Source: Henriciella sp. (lineage in GTDB: Bacteria > Pseudomonadota > Alphaproteobacteria > Caulobacterales > Hyphomonadaceae). From it: DNA of 64,000 nt. The notes beneath the pieces were generated by a model. The model did no database searches. It was not told the DNA's origin and was given only the letters and a program-made list of their open reading frames with translations. The stretch lies in NCBI GenBank assembly GCA_030066975.1, contig JASJAO010000015.1, positions 59,563-123,562 on the forward strand, written 5' to 3'. Positions within the stretch are counted from its first letter, which is position 1, and each line of letters starts with the position of its first letter. Of this stretch, positions 36,450 through 46,583 are shown one piece after another. A program made the translations under genes and the position numbers.

Positions 36450-38177
36450 ATGACCAAAACCTGGGACAAATCCCGCTTGCCCTCCCGCCATGTTACGGAA
36501 GGACCTGAACGCGCACCGCACCGCAGCTACCTCTACGCGATGGGGCTGTCGACGGCGGACATTAAGAAACCCTTTGTCGGCGTCGCTTCGTGCTGGAACG
36601 AAGCCGCGCCGTGTAATACCGCGCTGATGCGTCAGGCCCATGCGGTGTCTGATGGGGTCAAGGCAGCGGACGGCACGCCCCGGGAGTTCTGTACGATCAC
36701 CGTTACGGACGGAATTGCGATGGGGCATGAGGGCATGCGCTCGTCATTGGTCAGTCGGGACTGGATTGCTGACACTGTTGAGCTCACCATGCGCGGCCAC
36801 GCTTATGATGCGCTGGTCGGCGTGGCTGGCTGTGACAAGTCTTTGCCGGGCATGATGATGGCCATGTTACGCCTGAACGTGCCGAGCGTGTTTCTGTATG
36901 GTGGATCAATCTTGCCGGGACAATTCGAAGGCAAGGACGTCACCGTGCTGGACGTGTTTGAAGCGGTCGGCGCGCATGCGGCCGGATCGAATGATATGAG
37001 TGATGAGAAGCTCGCGGCGCTTGAGAAACTCGCTTGTCCGGGCGATGGGGCCTGTGGGGGGCAGTTTACGGCTAACACAATGGCCTGTGTGTCCGAAGCG
37101 ATTGGGCTGGCGCTGCCGCTATCTTCAGCGCTGCCAGCGCCGTATCTGAACCGGGATGAATATGCGGTGGCGTCGGGTGAAGCGGCGATGAGAATGCTTG
37201 AGATGAATATCCGGCCTAGGGATATCTGTACGCGTGAAGCCTTTGAGAACGCAGCTGTTGTGGTCGCAGCGACCGGCGGATCAACCAATGCCGGACTGCA
37301 CCTTCCGGCCATGGCGCATGAGTGCGGCGTCAAGTTTGACCTGAAAGATGTCGCGGAGATCTTCGCCAAGACGCCTTACATCGCGGACTTGAAGCCCGGC
37401 GGGAACTTCGTCGCGAAGGATTTCGGTGAAGCGGGGGGTGTGCCAATGCTGATGCGGACGCTGATGGATGAAGGTCTGATCCACGGCGATTGCATCACAG
37501 TCACAGGGAAGACGGTCGCTGAAAATCTCGCAGACGTGGTCTTTGATGATGATCAGAAAGTGATCTATCGCGCCAACAAACCGATCTCGCCCGATGGGGG
37601 TGTAGTCGGGCTGTGGGGCTCGCTGGCGCCGGATGGGGCGATTGTGAAAGTGGCAGGGCTTGAGAAGTTGCAGTTTAGCGGCCCTGCGCGGGTGTTTGAT
37701 GGCGAAGAGGCCTGCTTTCAGGCTGTGACCAATCGTGAGTACAATGAAGGCGATGTTCTGGTCATCCGCTATGAAGGGCCGAAAGGCGGTCCGGGGATGC
37801 GGGAGATGTTGTCGACCACGGCCGCGATCTATGGCCAGGGCATGGGCGACAAAGTCGCGCTGATCACCGATGGGCGCTTCTCTGGCGCGACGCGTGGCTT
37901 CTGCATCGGGCATGTCGGCCCAGAAGCGCAGGAGGGTGGCCCGATTGGCCTGATCGAAGATGGTGACATGATCACGATCGATGCGCAGAAGGGGACAATT
38001 GACGTTCGCCTGACGCCCGCTGAGCTTGAAGATCGCAAGCGCAAATGGGCGCCGCGGAAGACGGCATACGGATCGGGCACCTTGTCCAAGTTTGCCAAAT
38101 TGGTGGGACCGGCACATCTTGGGGCGACGACCCATGAAGGGTTTGCCGGAGAACGCCATGTCTACGCCGACATCTGA
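36450..38177 (+). CDS. ilvD: dihydroxy-acid dehydratase
   Basis: 575 residues. An Fe-S enzyme of branched-chain amino-acid synthesis that dehydrates dihydroxy-acids to 2-keto acids. [35 protein letters not shown] and [18 protein letters not shown] provide the cluster cysteines, and [22 protein letters not shown] is the conserved C-terminal block. The end overlaps the DUF3137 start by 20 bases. Length and motifs are normal. Confidence 0.97.
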   Translation: MTKTWDKSRLPSRHVTEGPERAPHRSYLYAMGLSTADIKKPFVGVASCWNEAAPCNTALMRQAHAVSDGVKAADGTPREFCTITVTDGIAMGHEGMRSSLVSRDWIADTVELTMRGHAYDALVGVAGCDKSLPGMMMAMLRLNVPSVFLYGGSILPGQFEGKDVTVLDVFEAVGAHAAGSNDMSDEKLAALEKLACPGDGACGGQFTANTMACVSEAIGLALPLSSALPAPYLNRDEYAVASGEAAMRMLEMNIRPRDICTREAFENAAVVVAATGGSTNAGLHLPAMAHECGVKFDLKDVAEIFAKTPYIADLKPGGNFVAKDFGEAGGVPMLMRTLMDEGLIHGDCITVTGKTVAENLADVVFDDDQKVIYRANKPISPDGGVVGLWGSLAPDGAIVKVAGLEKLQFSGPARVFDGEEACFQAVTNREYNEGDVLVIRYEGPKGGPGMREMLSTTAAIYGQGMGDKVALITDGRFSGATRGFCIGHVGPEAQEGGPIGLIEDGDMITIDAQKGTIDVRLTPAELEDRKRKWAPRKTAYGSGTLSKFAKLVGPAHLGATTHEGFAGERHVYADI

Positions 38178-39165
38178 TGGATCTTCAGACAACGGACCGG
38201 ACATAGATCCAACCATATTGGATGCGCTTGAGGGCTTACCGGCGGATTTTTCGGGCTTCGGACGCGTGTATCAAGAGACGCTTCAGCCGGAACTGCGCCA
38301 ACGCGAAGCGCGCCGGTTGAGAATTGCCCGCCGGGCCACGCAAGCTACATGGCTGGGCTGGACCATCGCGGCATTTGGTGCTGTGATCGGGCTGCTGGTG
38401 TTTCGTGCGCCGCCGTTTGCGATGGTGGCAGCGATCGTCGGGTTCGGGGTTGCCGGTGCAGGGCGAGCTCCTGTTCGAAAAATGGCGCAGGAGGCGAAAG
38501 GTCTGCTGGTCCAGCCCGTCGCTCAGCAGTTTGGATTGGACCATGTCGCGCGGCCCGGTCCGGTTCGATCTGCAATAGTGATCCAGGAATCAGGCTTGTT
38601 GCCGAGCTGGAACCGATCTGACTATGAAGACCATATTACGGGCGAGCGAAACGGGATCTCGTTTGAGTTTTTCGAAGCTCATCTGGAGCAACGCCGCACG
38701 ACCCGCACCCGAAATGGACGCACGCGGACGCGATGGGTGACGGTGTTTCGCGGACAGTGTCTGCGGTTTGACTTTCACAAGCGGTTTCATGGACGCACGC
38801 TGGTGCTGCGGGATGCCGGGATCTTGAACCGTTTTGGCAGCGTGCGGGATTTGCAACGGGCCCGGCTGGAATCGCCTGACTTTGAAGATACGTTTGAAGT
38901 CTACACCAGCGATCAGGTCGAAGCGCGCTATCTCCTGACGCCGGACCTGATGCAAAGACTGCTGGATCTTGAAAACACGTTCAGAGGCAGTGGCCTGCGC
39001 TGTGCCTTTGTCGATGGGGAGTTGCAGATCGTTCTGGAGGGGGCCGACTTGTTTGAGCCGGGCAGCATGTTCACCCCGCTTGATAATCCGGATCGTATTC
39101 GCGATTTGCTAGACGACTTTGCGGCTGTATTCAATTTGATCGACAGTTTTGATGACGGTCGATGA
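38158..39165 (+). CDS. DUF3137 domain-containing membrane protein
   Basis: 335 residues from the ATG at 38158 (GGAGAACGCC upstream, inside the ilvD 3' end). An N-terminal soluble stretch is followed by two close membrane helices (about 70-110) and a C-terminal domain with [17 protein letters not shown] and [14 protein letters not shown], the DUF3137 pattern. Function is unknown. The longer frame from 38026 lies within ilvD and is rejected. Confidence 0.8.
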   Translation: MSTPTSDGSSDNGPDIDPTILDALEGLPADFSGFGRVYQETLQPELRQREARRLRIARRATQATWLGWTIAAFGAVIGLLVFRAPPFAMVAAIVGFGVAGAGRAPVRKMAQEAKGLLVQPVAQQFGLDHVARPGPVRSAIVIQESGLLPSWNRSDYEDHITGERNGISFEFFEAHLEQRRTTRTRNGRTRTRWVTVFRGQCLRFDFHKRFHGRTLVLRDAGILNRFGSVRDLQRARLESPDFEDTFEVYTSDQVEARYLLTPDLMQRLLDLENTFRGSGLRCAFVDGELQIVLEGADLFEPGSMFTPLDNPDRIRDLLDDFAAVFNLIDSFDDGR

Positions 39166-39256
39166 TCTTTGTGCTTGTGTAATTGTGTCGACAGGTGGCT
39201 GCATTTGGGCGACACCGTTCAGACACGCTTCAGATACTTCGTGAGACAAAAGCGCT

Positions 39257-39640
39257 ATGATCAAGACAGTCTCTTTCCTCGGTGCTCTCGCCATGCTGGT
39301 TTCAGCATCCCTGCCAGCGGTTGCAATGACAGAAGCCGAAGTGCGTGAATGCAAAGCGATGGCAGACAGCATCCGCGTGCGCCAGGGCGAGGTTCAGACC
39401 ATGTTGGCCCAACGTGACCGGGCGCTGGAAACGGTCGAACTGGCGGGCGAGCAGTGGGACGATGTCGAGATTCATCGCAATGCCAGTACCGCTCATGCCG
39501 TCGAAGCCGACAAACGCAAAGCGATCTACGACGCGCAAAAGGTTGAGTTCATGAAGCTGGACGCGGCCCTTCAGTCCAAGAACCGCATGGTGACCCAGAG
39601 CGTGGTGCAATACAATGCGCGCTGCGTCCCGGCCGACTGA
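39257..39640 (+). CDS. hypothetical secreted protein
   Basis: 127 residues with a clear signal peptide (SFLGALAMLVSASLPAVA). The mature part is alpha-helical in appearance (EVRECKAMADSIRVRQGEV; ELAGEQWDDVEIHRNA) with two cysteines, one near each end (ECKAM, ARCVPAD), that could form a disulfide. No family is recognised. It is isolated between DUF3137 and convergent xthA. Confidence 0.65.
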   Translation: MIKTVSFLGALAMLVSASLPAVAMTEAEVRECKAMADSIRVRQGEVQTMLAQRDRALETVELAGEQWDDVEIHRNASTAHAVEADKRKAIYDAQKVEFMKLDAALQSKNRMVTQSVVQYNARCVPAD

Positions 39641-39645
39641 ATGCT

Positions 39646-40425
39646 CTAATCCCGCAGTGTGGTAATGACGGGTACATGGTCGGACGGCTTGTCCATTTCG
39701 CGGGCTTTTCGATAGATATCAACGCCTTCGAGACGGTCTGCGGCCTGCGGACTGAGCAGGTGATGGTCGATCCGTATACCGTGATCTTTCGGGAACGCAC
39801 CGCCCTGATAATCCCAGAACGTATACTGATGGGCGCGATTGTCGGCGGCCTCGAAGGCTTCGGTTAGACCAAGATGCTTCAGGCGCCGGAACGCGGCGCG
39901 GCTCTCCGGTCGGGCGAGGGCGTCGCCTTCCCACACTGCGGCATCCCAACAGTCTTCTTCGCGAGGGATCACATTGTAATCGCCGCAGAGGATAAAGGGC
40001 TCTTCCTGTTTGAGCATGTCGTTCGCGTGGATCAGCAACCGATCCATCCAGCCGAGCTTGTAGTCGAATTTCGGACCCGGCGCGGGATTGCCATTGGGAA
40101 GGTAGAGCCCCCCGACGCGAACCGGGCTTTCGCTTAGGATCAGCGCTTCGACATAACGCGCTTGATCATCTCCGTCGTCACCGGGCAGGCCGGTCTGGAC
40201 ATCCTCAACAGGCAGCTTTGAAAGCAGGGCGACACCATTGTAGCTTTTCTGTCCATGGACACTGCAATTGTAGCCAAGCTCCTCGATTTCCAGATAGGGG
40301 AAAGCATCGGTTTCACATTTGATTTCCTGCAGACAGATCACGTCGCAATCGATCTGTTTCAGGACTTCGAGCACGGTGGGCAGGCGGGCCTTGACCGAAT
40401 TTACATTCCACGTCGCGATTTTCAT
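39646..40425 (-). CDS. xthA: exodeoxyribonuclease III (AP endonuclease)
   Basis: 259 residues. MKIATWNVNSVKARLP, VICLQEIKCETDAFP (metal-binding Glu), GDYNVIPREEDCWD, and the C-terminal RIDHHLLSP and KPSDHVPVI motifs define the ExoIII/APE1 fold. It repairs abasic sites in DNA. Start and length are normal. The divergent ArsR gene begins 99 bases away. Confidence 0.93.
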   Translation of the reverse strand: MKIATWNVNSVKARLPTVLEVLKQIDCDVICLQEIKCETDAFPYLEIEELGYNCSVHGQKSYNGVALLSKLPVEDVQTGLPGDDGDDQARYVEALILSESPVRVGGLYLPNGNPAPGPKFDYKLGWMDRLLIHANDMLKQEEPFILCGDYNVIPREEDCWDAAVWEGDALARPESRAAFRRLKHLGLTEAFEAADNRAHQYTFWDYQGGAFPKDHGIRIDHHLLSPQAADRLEGVDIYRKAREMDKPSDHVPVITTLRD

Positions 40426-40474
40426 GCGTTCTGTTTAGCGCGCTTCGTCTGAAGCGCCAGTAGTTGATTTGGGC

Positions 40475-40511
40475 TTGACATGAAACCTCTAGGTTTCGTA
40501 TAAATGAAACC
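40475..40511 (+). promoter_or_regulatory. promoter with overlapping palindromic operator for the ArsR-family gene
   Basis: A TTGACA -35 (40475-40480) and a TATAAA -10 (40499-40504) are 18 bases apart. Between them lies a perfect 7-2-7 palindrome GAAACCT CT AGGTTTC (40482-40497), and a third GAAACC half-site follows at 40506-40511. Binding here would occlude RNA polymerase, so autorepression by the downstream ArsR protein is likely. Confidence 0.7.
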
Positions 40512-40524
40512 GAAAGGTGTCATA

Positions 40525-40839
40525 ATGGTTGAACAAGCAGTTTTTCGGGCGATTGCAGATCCAACACGTCGGGAGATTATGGGGCTTTTGTCCACTCGCG
40601 ACATGAACCTGAATGAAATTGCCAATAACTTCGATATGACACGACCGGCAGTCGCCAAACATCTCAGAGTCCTACGAGACGGTCGGCTGATCAGTGTGCG
40701 GCAACACGGTCGAGAGCGGATCCACTCGCTGACCCCCGAAACTCTGAAAACCGTCGCAGATTGGCTCAGCTATTACGACCAGTTCTGGGACGACAAGCTG
40801 TCCAACCTGAAACGCGCTGTGGAGGCCGACAATGACTGA
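40525..40839 (+). CDS. ArsR-family winged-helix transcriptional regulator
   Basis: 104 residues. FRAIADPTRREIMGLLSTRDMNLNEIANNFDMTRPAVAKHLRVL is the ArsR helix-turn-helix of the group paired with SRPBCC (AHSA1) genes. No metal-binding cysteines are present, so it is unlikely to be a metal sensor. The ATG at 40525 has GAAAGGTG upstream. It is coupled to the SRPBCC gene by an eight-base overlap (40832-40839), and a palindrome overlaps its promoter. Confidence 0.9.
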   Translation: MVEQAVFRAIADPTRREIMGLLSTRDMNLNEIANNFDMTRPAVAKHLRVLRDGRLISVRQHGRERIHSLTPETLKTVADWLSYYDQFWDDKLSNLKRAVEADND

Positions 40840-41239
40840 GCCTGTCATGATCAAGACCATCTATTTGAAAGCTGCCCCGGAAAAAGTCTGGCGGTTCATC
40901 ACCAGTAAGGAGAAAATCGCGCTCTGGTTTCATGAAGTGGACCGCGACCTCACAAGCAAAACCCCTTTTCAGTACCTAAGCTTTCACGATGACAAGGAAG
41001 ATCGCAAACTGATGTGGGGCGAGGTGTTAGAGGTCGATCCGCCTCACAAGCTCGTCCATACGTTTACGCACCAGTGGCTTGAGGGTGCCATCACCACTGT
41101 TACCTGGGAACTGGTGGCTGTCGAAGATGGCACTCAGCTAACGATGACCCATTCTGGTATGATGGCACTGGGTGCGCTTGCTGACCATGACAAGGGCTGG
41201 GACGAGCACCTGCTGCGTCTGCGGATGATGCTGAGCTAG
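40832..41239 (+). CDS. SRPBCC/AHSA1-family protein
   Basis: 135 residues, START-like helix-grip fold: IYLKAAPEKVWRFITSKEKIALWF at the start, EVDPPHKLVHTFTHQW in the middle and GWDEHLLRLRMML at the end. These proteins bind hydrophobic ligands and often sit, as here, directly after an ArsR regulator that probably controls them. The ligand is unknown. The 3' end overlaps the convergent DUF1287 gene by four bases. Confidence 0.85.
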   Translation: MTEPVMIKTIYLKAAPEKVWRFITSKEKIALWFHEVDRDLTSKTPFQYLSFHDDKEDRKLMWGEVLEVDPPHKLVHTFTHQWLEGAITTVTWELVAVEDGTQLTMTHSGMMALGALADHDKGWDEHLLRLRMMLS

Positions 41240-41829
41240 GCAGCCCCGGGCAGAAACCGGAAACGCCGCTTGTGGCCGTAGGCCCAGATCCGACTGTCTT
41301 CGAGCGTGCCGAGACCGATATTGTGGATGGCCCGATATGTGCCGTGCTGGGTTTTTCTATCCCCGACAATTCCGATATGAGGCAGCGTGTCACCGACCCG
41401 GCAGGTGATCAGGTCACCGGGCTGCCAGTTCAGATCGGCTTGTTCATGCCCTTGTCGGACAAGCCAGGTTTCAAGGTTCGGGACGCGGCGATGATCAATG
41501 TTCCGATCTGTAAGGGTCAGCCCCCAGATTCTGGGGTAGGCGCCGAAATTGGCGCGCATGTCGCGGTGAATATGCTCCTGGAAGTCGAAGTTGAAGGCAT
41601 CACGGTAGGCCCGGATGATGACATCAATACAAACCCCGCGATCTCTGGGCACATCGCCGCCCGGATAGGTCAAGCGGACATAGGCCGGGTCATAGCGTGT
41701 CGTGACGCCGATTTGATTGCGCGCGGCGAGCAGAAGTTTCGAGGTGTGCGGCACTTCGGACAGCGTTTCGACTGACCAGAGCGGGAGAGACAGCAGTCCG
41801 ATCAGGCTTGTGCGGCGGGTTAAGGTCAT
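41236..41829 (-). CDS. DUF1287 domain-containing protein
   Basis: 197 residues with a hydrophobic N-terminus (TSLIGLLSLPLWS) that may be a signal peptide. ARNQIGVTTRYDPAYVRL, GVCIDVIIRAYRDAFNFD (likely catalytic Cys), and the later GDLITCRVGDTLPHIGIVGD with a His fit the NlpC/P60-like DUF1287 family. Peptidase activity on cell-wall peptides is an inference from fold. Confidence 0.82.
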   Translation of the reverse strand: MTLTRRTSLIGLLSLPLWSVETLSEVPHTSKLLLAARNQIGVTTRYDPAYVRLTYPGGDVPRDRGVCIDVIIRAYRDAFNFDFQEHIHRDMRANFGAYPRIWGLTLTDRNIDHRRVPNLETWLVRQGHEQADLNWQPGDLITCRVGDTLPHIGIVGDRKTQHGTYRAIHNIGLGTLEDSRIWAYGHKRRFRFLPGAA

Positions 41830-41867
41830 AGACCCAACATGCTGGAGCAGTGTGGCGGGAATGCGCC

Positions 41868-42539
41868 TTAAAAGCCGCGGAATTCTGCAAACTCGTCCAA
41901 AGTCGCTCGCTCTGATTGAAGCGCATTCACCGGATGGTCACGGTCTGGATAACCGACTGCCATGCCGCAATAGACCATCTCCGTCTTACCGAGGCCGAAA
42001 TGAGCCTTCAGAGATGGACGGAGCATGCCCCAGCATTCCTGCATACAGGTCGCCCAACCGCGTTCTTCGGCAAGCAGGGCGAGCGTCTGCATGAACATGC
42101 CGGTATGGGCCCACTGACCGTGGCCCATGCTTTCATCGATCACGAAGAACAGACCGACAGGGGCGCCAAAGAAGGTGAAATTCTTTGCCATCCAGGCCAT
42201 GCGAGCGGCTTTGTCGTCATAAGCGATGCCGACTTTTTCATACATCTGCGCCGCAACGCGCCGGCGCCGCGCCATATACGGCTCGCCTAGGCCTGGCGGA
42301 TAGATCGGGCGATCTGTCTGTTCTCCGGTTGGATTGGCTATCAGCGTACGCGTGGCGAGATCAATCACGGCCTGCCGCGCGTCGCCGGTTACAGCAATGA
42401 CGCGCCAGGGTTGAACATTTCCACCAGATGGAGCGCGCTGTGCGCTGTTCAGCCAGTCCGCAACGTCTTCTTGTTTCAGAGGTGTTTGCAGAAACGCTCG
42501 CGTAGAAATGCGCTGTTTGACGGCGGTTGAAACGTCCAT
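41868..42539 (-). CDS. nitroreductase family protein
   Basis: 223 residues from the ATG at 42539 (GGGAGG site). ISTRAFLQTPLKQEDVADWL and SAQRAPSGGNVQPWRVIAV bind FMN, and GWATCMQECW and VYCGMAVGYPD complete the fold. It is predicted to reduce nitroaromatics, quinones or flavins with NAD(P)H; the substrate is unknown. A nine-residue upstream extension is less likely. Confidence 0.9.
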   Translation of the reverse strand: MDVSTAVKQRISTRAFLQTPLKQEDVADWLNSAQRAPSGGNVQPWRVIAVTGDARQAVIDLATRTLIANPTGEQTDRPIYPPGLGEPYMARRRRVAAQMYEKVGIAYDDKAARMAWMAKNFTFFGAPVGLFFVIDESMGHGQWAHTGMFMQTLALLAEERGWATCMQECWGMLRPSLKAHFGLGKTEMVYCGMAVGYPDRDHPVNALQSERATLDEFAEFRGF

Positions 42540-42812
42540 GAAATGCCTCCCAGTCTCTTGGGACAAGAGTTAGAGCCTGTCATGTGGCCTTAAAAGGGGT
42601 GTCGTGGCGGTAGAGCACGGTTCCGTTCAACCGCGCGGGTGTAGCCGCGTCGACGCCGCGGTGTTGGCTGCGTGGCATGCGTCTATCTCCCTTTATCCGG
42701 CCTTTGCGGATGTGTCTTAGCCAATACCAGCACCCGGACGGTGATTTGTTTTTGTTTGTGGATGTCAGCGACCACGCTATGGTCAGGCGAACGCCATGGA
42801 TGGAGGGAAGCC

Positions 42813-43526
42813 ATGAATGACGAAACAATATCAGCGCCAGCATCGTCACCGGCAATTGCAGCAGCGACCGGTAGTCATTCGGCGACGTTGAGGGCCTATA
42901 CGCATTCTCCGATCCTGTATTGGTGGCCAGTTTGGGTGCTGGGTCTTATCTTCTGGGTGTTAACCGGATTTGGGCTTGGTGATCAGACCACAGATGCATC
43001 AGCGCGTTGGCAGGGACTGACATTCGTATTTGTTCTAGTCTTCGTGATTTTCTCGACCACAGTTCGTCTTCGCGGCGCTAATTCGGTGATTTTCGGCCTG
43101 TTGCTTGCCATCGGAGCGATCCTGCTCGGCACCGCGAATCTGGGGGGGCCGATCGCAGACTTTATCGGCCAGTTGGATATTCGGATGAGTGCCTCATTCT
43201 ATGGATTTATGGGCATCTCTGTTTTCCTGATCTGGGTTGTCATGATTTTCGGGTTTGACCGGGTCACGTTTTATGACATTGCACCGGGTCAGGTTCATCA
43301 GCGTGTGATCTGGGGCACCGGCGACCGTGCGGAAAGTGGGGCCAGCGCTCGGTGTACCTACAAGAAAGACGATTTCCTACGTCACCGTATGATCGGTCTC
43401 GGCATCACGGGCGATATTGAGATCCAGTTCCCGAACAATGAAGTGTGGGAGCTGCACAATGTTTTCTTTGCCAAGCGCAAAGCGCGCCGGATCAATGAGC
43501 TGATTGTGCTGCGTCCGGTCGACTAG
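42813..43526 (+). CDS. hypothetical membrane protein
   Basis: 237 residues from the ATG at 42813 with a GGAGGGA site. Four hydrophobic segments (WWPVWVLGLIFWVLTGFG; LTFVFVLVFVIF; FGLLLAIGAILLG; FYGFMGISVFLIWVV) precede a soluble C-terminal domain (about 150-237) with TFYDIAPGQVHQRVIWG and EIQFPNNEVWELHNVFF. I do not recognise a family. The upstream frame from 42672 is rejected for lack of a ribosome site. Its 3' end overlaps the next, convergent gene by four bases. Confidence 0.7.
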   Translation: MNDETISAPASSPAIAAATGSHSATLRAYTHSPILYWWPVWVLGLIFWVLTGFGLGDQTTDASARWQGLTFVFVLVFVIFSTTVRLRGANSVIFGLLLAIGAILLGTANLGGPIADFIGQLDIRMSASFYGFMGISVFLIWVVMIFGFDRVTFYDIAPGQVHQRVIWGTGDRAESGASARCTYKKDDFLRHRMIGLGITGDIEIQFPNNEVWELHNVFFAKRKARRINELIVLRPVD

Positions 43527-44137
43527 GCGCTCAGACTTGGATGAAGCTTTGGTTCGTATCCGTTGTGGAGTGCTGTGCAGGAGGCTGTCGGGGTTAATCG
43601 CAAAGCCGCCCCGGGCAGCTTTTCGGGGGTGCCATAACCAAGGAATGACCACGGATAAGCCGCGCCCTGCCATTTGAGGTAGGACGCATCCCCGATTGCA
43701 AACATTGCTCCATCCGGCAATTTGGATGGCTTGCACACTGCGCGATCGACGGGTGCGTGTACGCGTAAGTGCGGCTTCATCTCGGTATTGATCAGCGTGT
43801 TGAGATCGCTGATCTTTTGGGTGCCGACAGCATCTCGAAAGGTGATTGCCGCCTCCCTTCGACATGCGTGGCAGGGCCGATGGCCCGCCGCCAAGCCTGT
43901 CGCCTCGTCAAGGAAGAAAAGCTCCGTCCACTTCCCTTTGCTCATTAGCCGCGTTCGCTTTTGTTGACCCGGCAAAGGTTCAAGCGTGCAGATGACCCAA
44001 CCTACAGTGGCCCAGCTCATTTTCCGAATGGTCTGAGTCTCCGGATCGTGCAGGATACCCCGATTGCCAGTGAAGAGGCCGCGCATATCGACCGCATGAA
44101 AGCGTGAAAACGGATCAACGCGATTCTGAAGTGGCAT
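43523..44137 (-). CDS. conserved hypothetical protein with CxxC motif
   Basis: 204 residues from the ATG at 44137 (AAAGGA upstream). MPLQNRVDPFSRFHAVDMRG, WTELFFLDEATGLAAGHRPC and HACRREAAITFRDAV match a protein family widespread in alphaproteobacteria without assigned function. The HRPCHAC segment could bind a metal. The open frame runs to 44464 over metG, and the longer start is rejected. Convergent with the membrane protein gene. Confidence 0.75.
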   Translation of the reverse strand: MPLQNRVDPFSRFHAVDMRGLFTGNRGILHDPETQTIRKMSWATVGWVICTLEPLPGQQKRTRLMSKGKWTELFFLDEATGLAAGHRPCHACRREAAITFRDAVGTQKISDLNTLINTEMKPHLRVHAPVDRAVCKPSKLPDGAMFAIGDASYLKWQGAAYPWSFLGYGTPEKLPGAALRLTPTASCTALHNGYEPKLHPSLSA

Positions 44138-44186
44138 AATGGCTTTCCTTACGACCTCGCCGTGTCGAGCCCAGAATGTACTGGCG

Positions 44187-45923
44187 TTAAGCTTCGATCG
44201 GTTCGCCGCCAAACTGCTCCGTCCACTCCTCGACCATCGCGTCCTCGATCTTCTGAAACAGGACTGGCGGTGCGGTGATCGGCAGACCGTGGGGCAGGGC
44301 ATCGAGCAGATTGTCATCATCAGGTGATGGCCAGTTGCGGTTCTCATTCGGCACGCCGAGCGTGTCGAGGATCGTCTTGGCCGTGTTGGGAATGAGCGGC
44401 TGAGCGACAATCGCAAAGAGCGCCACGAGGTTGAGGCCTGTTCGCACGCCAATCGCGGCTGCATCCACGTCGGATTTATACTTTACCCAGGGCTCAGCGC
44501 GGGTGAGATATTCATTTCCGGCCGCCCATAGCGCACGGGTTTCGGCAGCAGCCTTGCGGAACTCCATCGCCTCGTAATGCGCTGAGATTTCAGCGAGGCT
44601 CTTCTTCAATTCTGCCGCCATCCAGGCTTCGTCATCACCGGGCGTCCCCGCTGCCGGCAGGGCCCCGTCAAACTTGCTGACAGTGTATTTTGTAATGCGA
44701 TTGACGAAATTGCCGAGCACGTTCGCGAGATCGGAGTTGATAGCCGCCTGAAATCCTTCCAGCGTAAAGCCGGCATCAGAGCCCTCCGGCGCATTCGCCA
44801 TGAGATACCAGCGCCAATAATCTGCCGGTAGCAACTCCAACGCCGCATCCATGAAGATGCCGCGTTTGTTCGATGTCGAGAACTTGCCGCCATACCAGGT
44901 GACCCAATTGAACGCCTTCAGTTTGTCGACCGTCTTCCAGTCTTCGCCAGAGCCAAAGATGGTGACCGGGAAGGAGACGGTGTGGAAGGCGACATTGTCC
45001 TTGCCCATAAACTGAACGTATTCGACGTCTGCCGCGCCCTGGTCGGTGCGCCACCAGCTTTCCCAGTCGCCGTCCGCAGCGCTCGCCCACTCCTGAGTCG
45101 CCGCGATATATTCGATCGGCGCGTCGAACCAAACGTAGAAGACCTTGTCCTCAAAGCCGGGGCGAACAGAGCCGTCGGGGCGCGTAACCGGCACACCCCA
45201 GCTGAGATCACGGGTAATTGCTCGGTCGCGCAAACCCTCGTCCAGCCATTTTAAAGCGATGGACCGGGCAAGCTGTGGCCAATCGGTCGAGGCTTCGACC
45301 CAGTTTCGAATCTCCCCCTGCATCTTCGATTGCAGAAGGAAGAGATGTTTGGTGTCTCTGATCTCGATATTCGTTCCACCGGAAACTGCCGAATAGGGGT
45401 TTTTCAAGTCAACCGGGTCCAGCAAGCGCCCGCAATTATCGCATTGATCGCCGCGCGCTTTCTCATAACCGCAATGCGGACACGTTCCTTCAACATAGCG
45501 ATCCGGCAGGAAGCGGCCATCGTCGACGCTGTAAACCTGTTTCGAGGTGCGTTCTTCGATCAGGCCGTTGGCCTCAAGCGCGTGGGCAAAATGCTGCGTC
45601 AGCGCTTTGTTCTCATCACTGGAGGAGCGACCAAACCAGTCAAAAGAGAGAGCAAATCCTTCACCCAGCTCTTTTTGAATTTCATGATAGCGATCGCAAT
45701 AAGCTTGCGTGCTGATCCCCATATCCTGAGCGGCGAGTTCAGCAGGTGTGCCATGCTCGTCGGTTGCGCAGATATAGAGAACTTCGTGGCCCCGCAGTCG
45801 CTGAAATCTGGCATACACATCGGCGGGGAGCTGAGATCCCGCCAAATTCCCGAGATGTTTGATGCCGTTGATATAGGGCAGGGCCGAGGTGATCAGAATT
45901 CGGCGTTTCTCTTTCGGTTGCAT
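44187..45923 (-). CDS. metG: methionine--tRNA ligase
   Basis: 578 residues. Class I motifs: the HIGH equivalent in [17 protein letters not shown], the zinc knuckle [18 protein letters not shown], and KFSTSNKRG as the KMSKS equivalent. The C-terminal anticodon-binding helices follow, and no EMAP-like domain is seen. The start at 45923 has GGAAG upstream; a five-residue extension to 45938 is possible. It charges initiator and elongator tRNA-Met. Confidence 0.95.
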   Translation of the reverse strand: MQPKEKRRILITSALPYINGIKHLGNLAGSQLPADVYARFQRLRGHEVLYICATDEHGTPAELAAQDMGISTQAYCDRYHEIQKELGEGFALSFDWFGRSSSDENKALTQHFAHALEANGLIEERTSKQVYSVDDGRFLPDRYVEGTCPHCGYEKARGDQCDNCGRLLDPVDLKNPYSAVSGGTNIEIRDTKHLFLLQSKMQGEIRNWVEASTDWPQLARSIALKWLDEGLRDRAITRDLSWGVPVTRPDGSVRPGFEDKVFYVWFDAPIEYIAATQEWASAADGDWESWWRTDQGAADVEYVQFMGKDNVAFHTVSFPVTIFGSGEDWKTVDKLKAFNWVTWYGGKFSTSNKRGIFMDAALELLPADYWRWYLMANAPEGSDAGFTLEGFQAAINSDLANVLGNFVNRITKYTVSKFDGALPAAGTPGDDEAWMAAELKKSLAEISAHYEAMEFRKAAAETRALWAAGNEYLTRAEPWVKYKSDVDAAAIGVRTGLNLVALFAIVAQPLIPNTAKTILDTLGVPNENRNWPSPDDDNLLDALPHGLPITAPPVLFQKIEDAMVEEWTEQFGGEPIEA

Positions 45924-46025
45924 ACAATCTTCCATCATTCGCCGAAAACGGGCATCCTGCCCGCGTCGCGCAGGGGCTTCTCATAGCGCGACTTGGCAGA
46001 AAAGAAATATCCTTGGGAGGAAACT

Positions 46026-46487
46026 ATGCCACGAATTGCAGGAGTGAGTTTGATCGGTGTGGTCGCGGCCGCGATCGCCATGTTCTTTATTGGCTTCCTT
46101 TGGTACGGCCTGTTGTTTCAGGCGCCATGGATGGAAGCGAACGGATTGTTCTGGGCCGATGAGGCGAAGACGCAGCTGCAATGGCTGACATCAGATGGGA
46201 TCCAGGTTCAGGAGGCGGCAGCGGATCCCATGATCATGCTGGCGGGATTTGTTCTGTCGCTTGTGCTTGCCTTCGGTCTCGGCTGGCATATGAAACAGAA
46301 GGGGATCACCCAGATGGGCACCGCAGCGTTGTTCGGCCTCTGGCTCGGTCTGCTGATCGGAGTTCCACTGGCCGCTTATGACACCGTGTACGGACCCTGG
46401 CATTCGATTGCAGGGCTTCTTGTTGATGGATCACATACAGTTGTGGGCTTTGTCGCGGCTTGCTGTGTCTTGTCATTGTTTGACTGA
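46026..46487 (+). CDS. DUF1761 family membrane protein
   Basis: 153 residues from the ATG at 46026 with a GGGAGGAA site; the frame to 45993 is not needed. Four membrane segments are predicted (SLIGVVAAAIAMFFIGFLWY; LAGFVLSLVLAFGLGW; ALFGLWLGLLIGVPLA; TVVGFVAACCVLSLF). LWYGLLFQAPWM is the family N-terminal mark. Function unknown. Confidence 0.82.
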   Translation: MPRIAGVSLIGVVAAAIAMFFIGFLWYGLLFQAPWMEANGLFWADEAKTQLQWLTSDGIQVQEAAADPMIMLAGFVLSLVLAFGLGWHMKQKGITQMGTAALFGLWLGLLIGVPLAAYDTVYGPWHSIAGLLVDGSHTVVGFVAACCVLSLFD

Positions 46488-46559
46488 GAAAAAGACCCCG
46501 GATCACGCTGCAAGTGATCCGGGGGCAAGTTGTGGTGCTGCGGTGGGATAAGCAGCACC
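46488..46559 (-). terminator. two hairpins ending the minus-strand transcript
   Basis: The first is an 11-bp perfect stem (46496-46506 with 46514-46524, core CCCCGGATCAC). It is followed on the minus strand by TCTTTTTC, so it reads as a terminator for the secreted OmpA-like gene. A second stem, GGTGCTGC/GCAGCACC (46534-46541 with 46552-46559), stands just before it. Confidence 0.75.
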
Positions 46560-46583
46560 TCGGGAGGAACTTGAACAGTCAGA

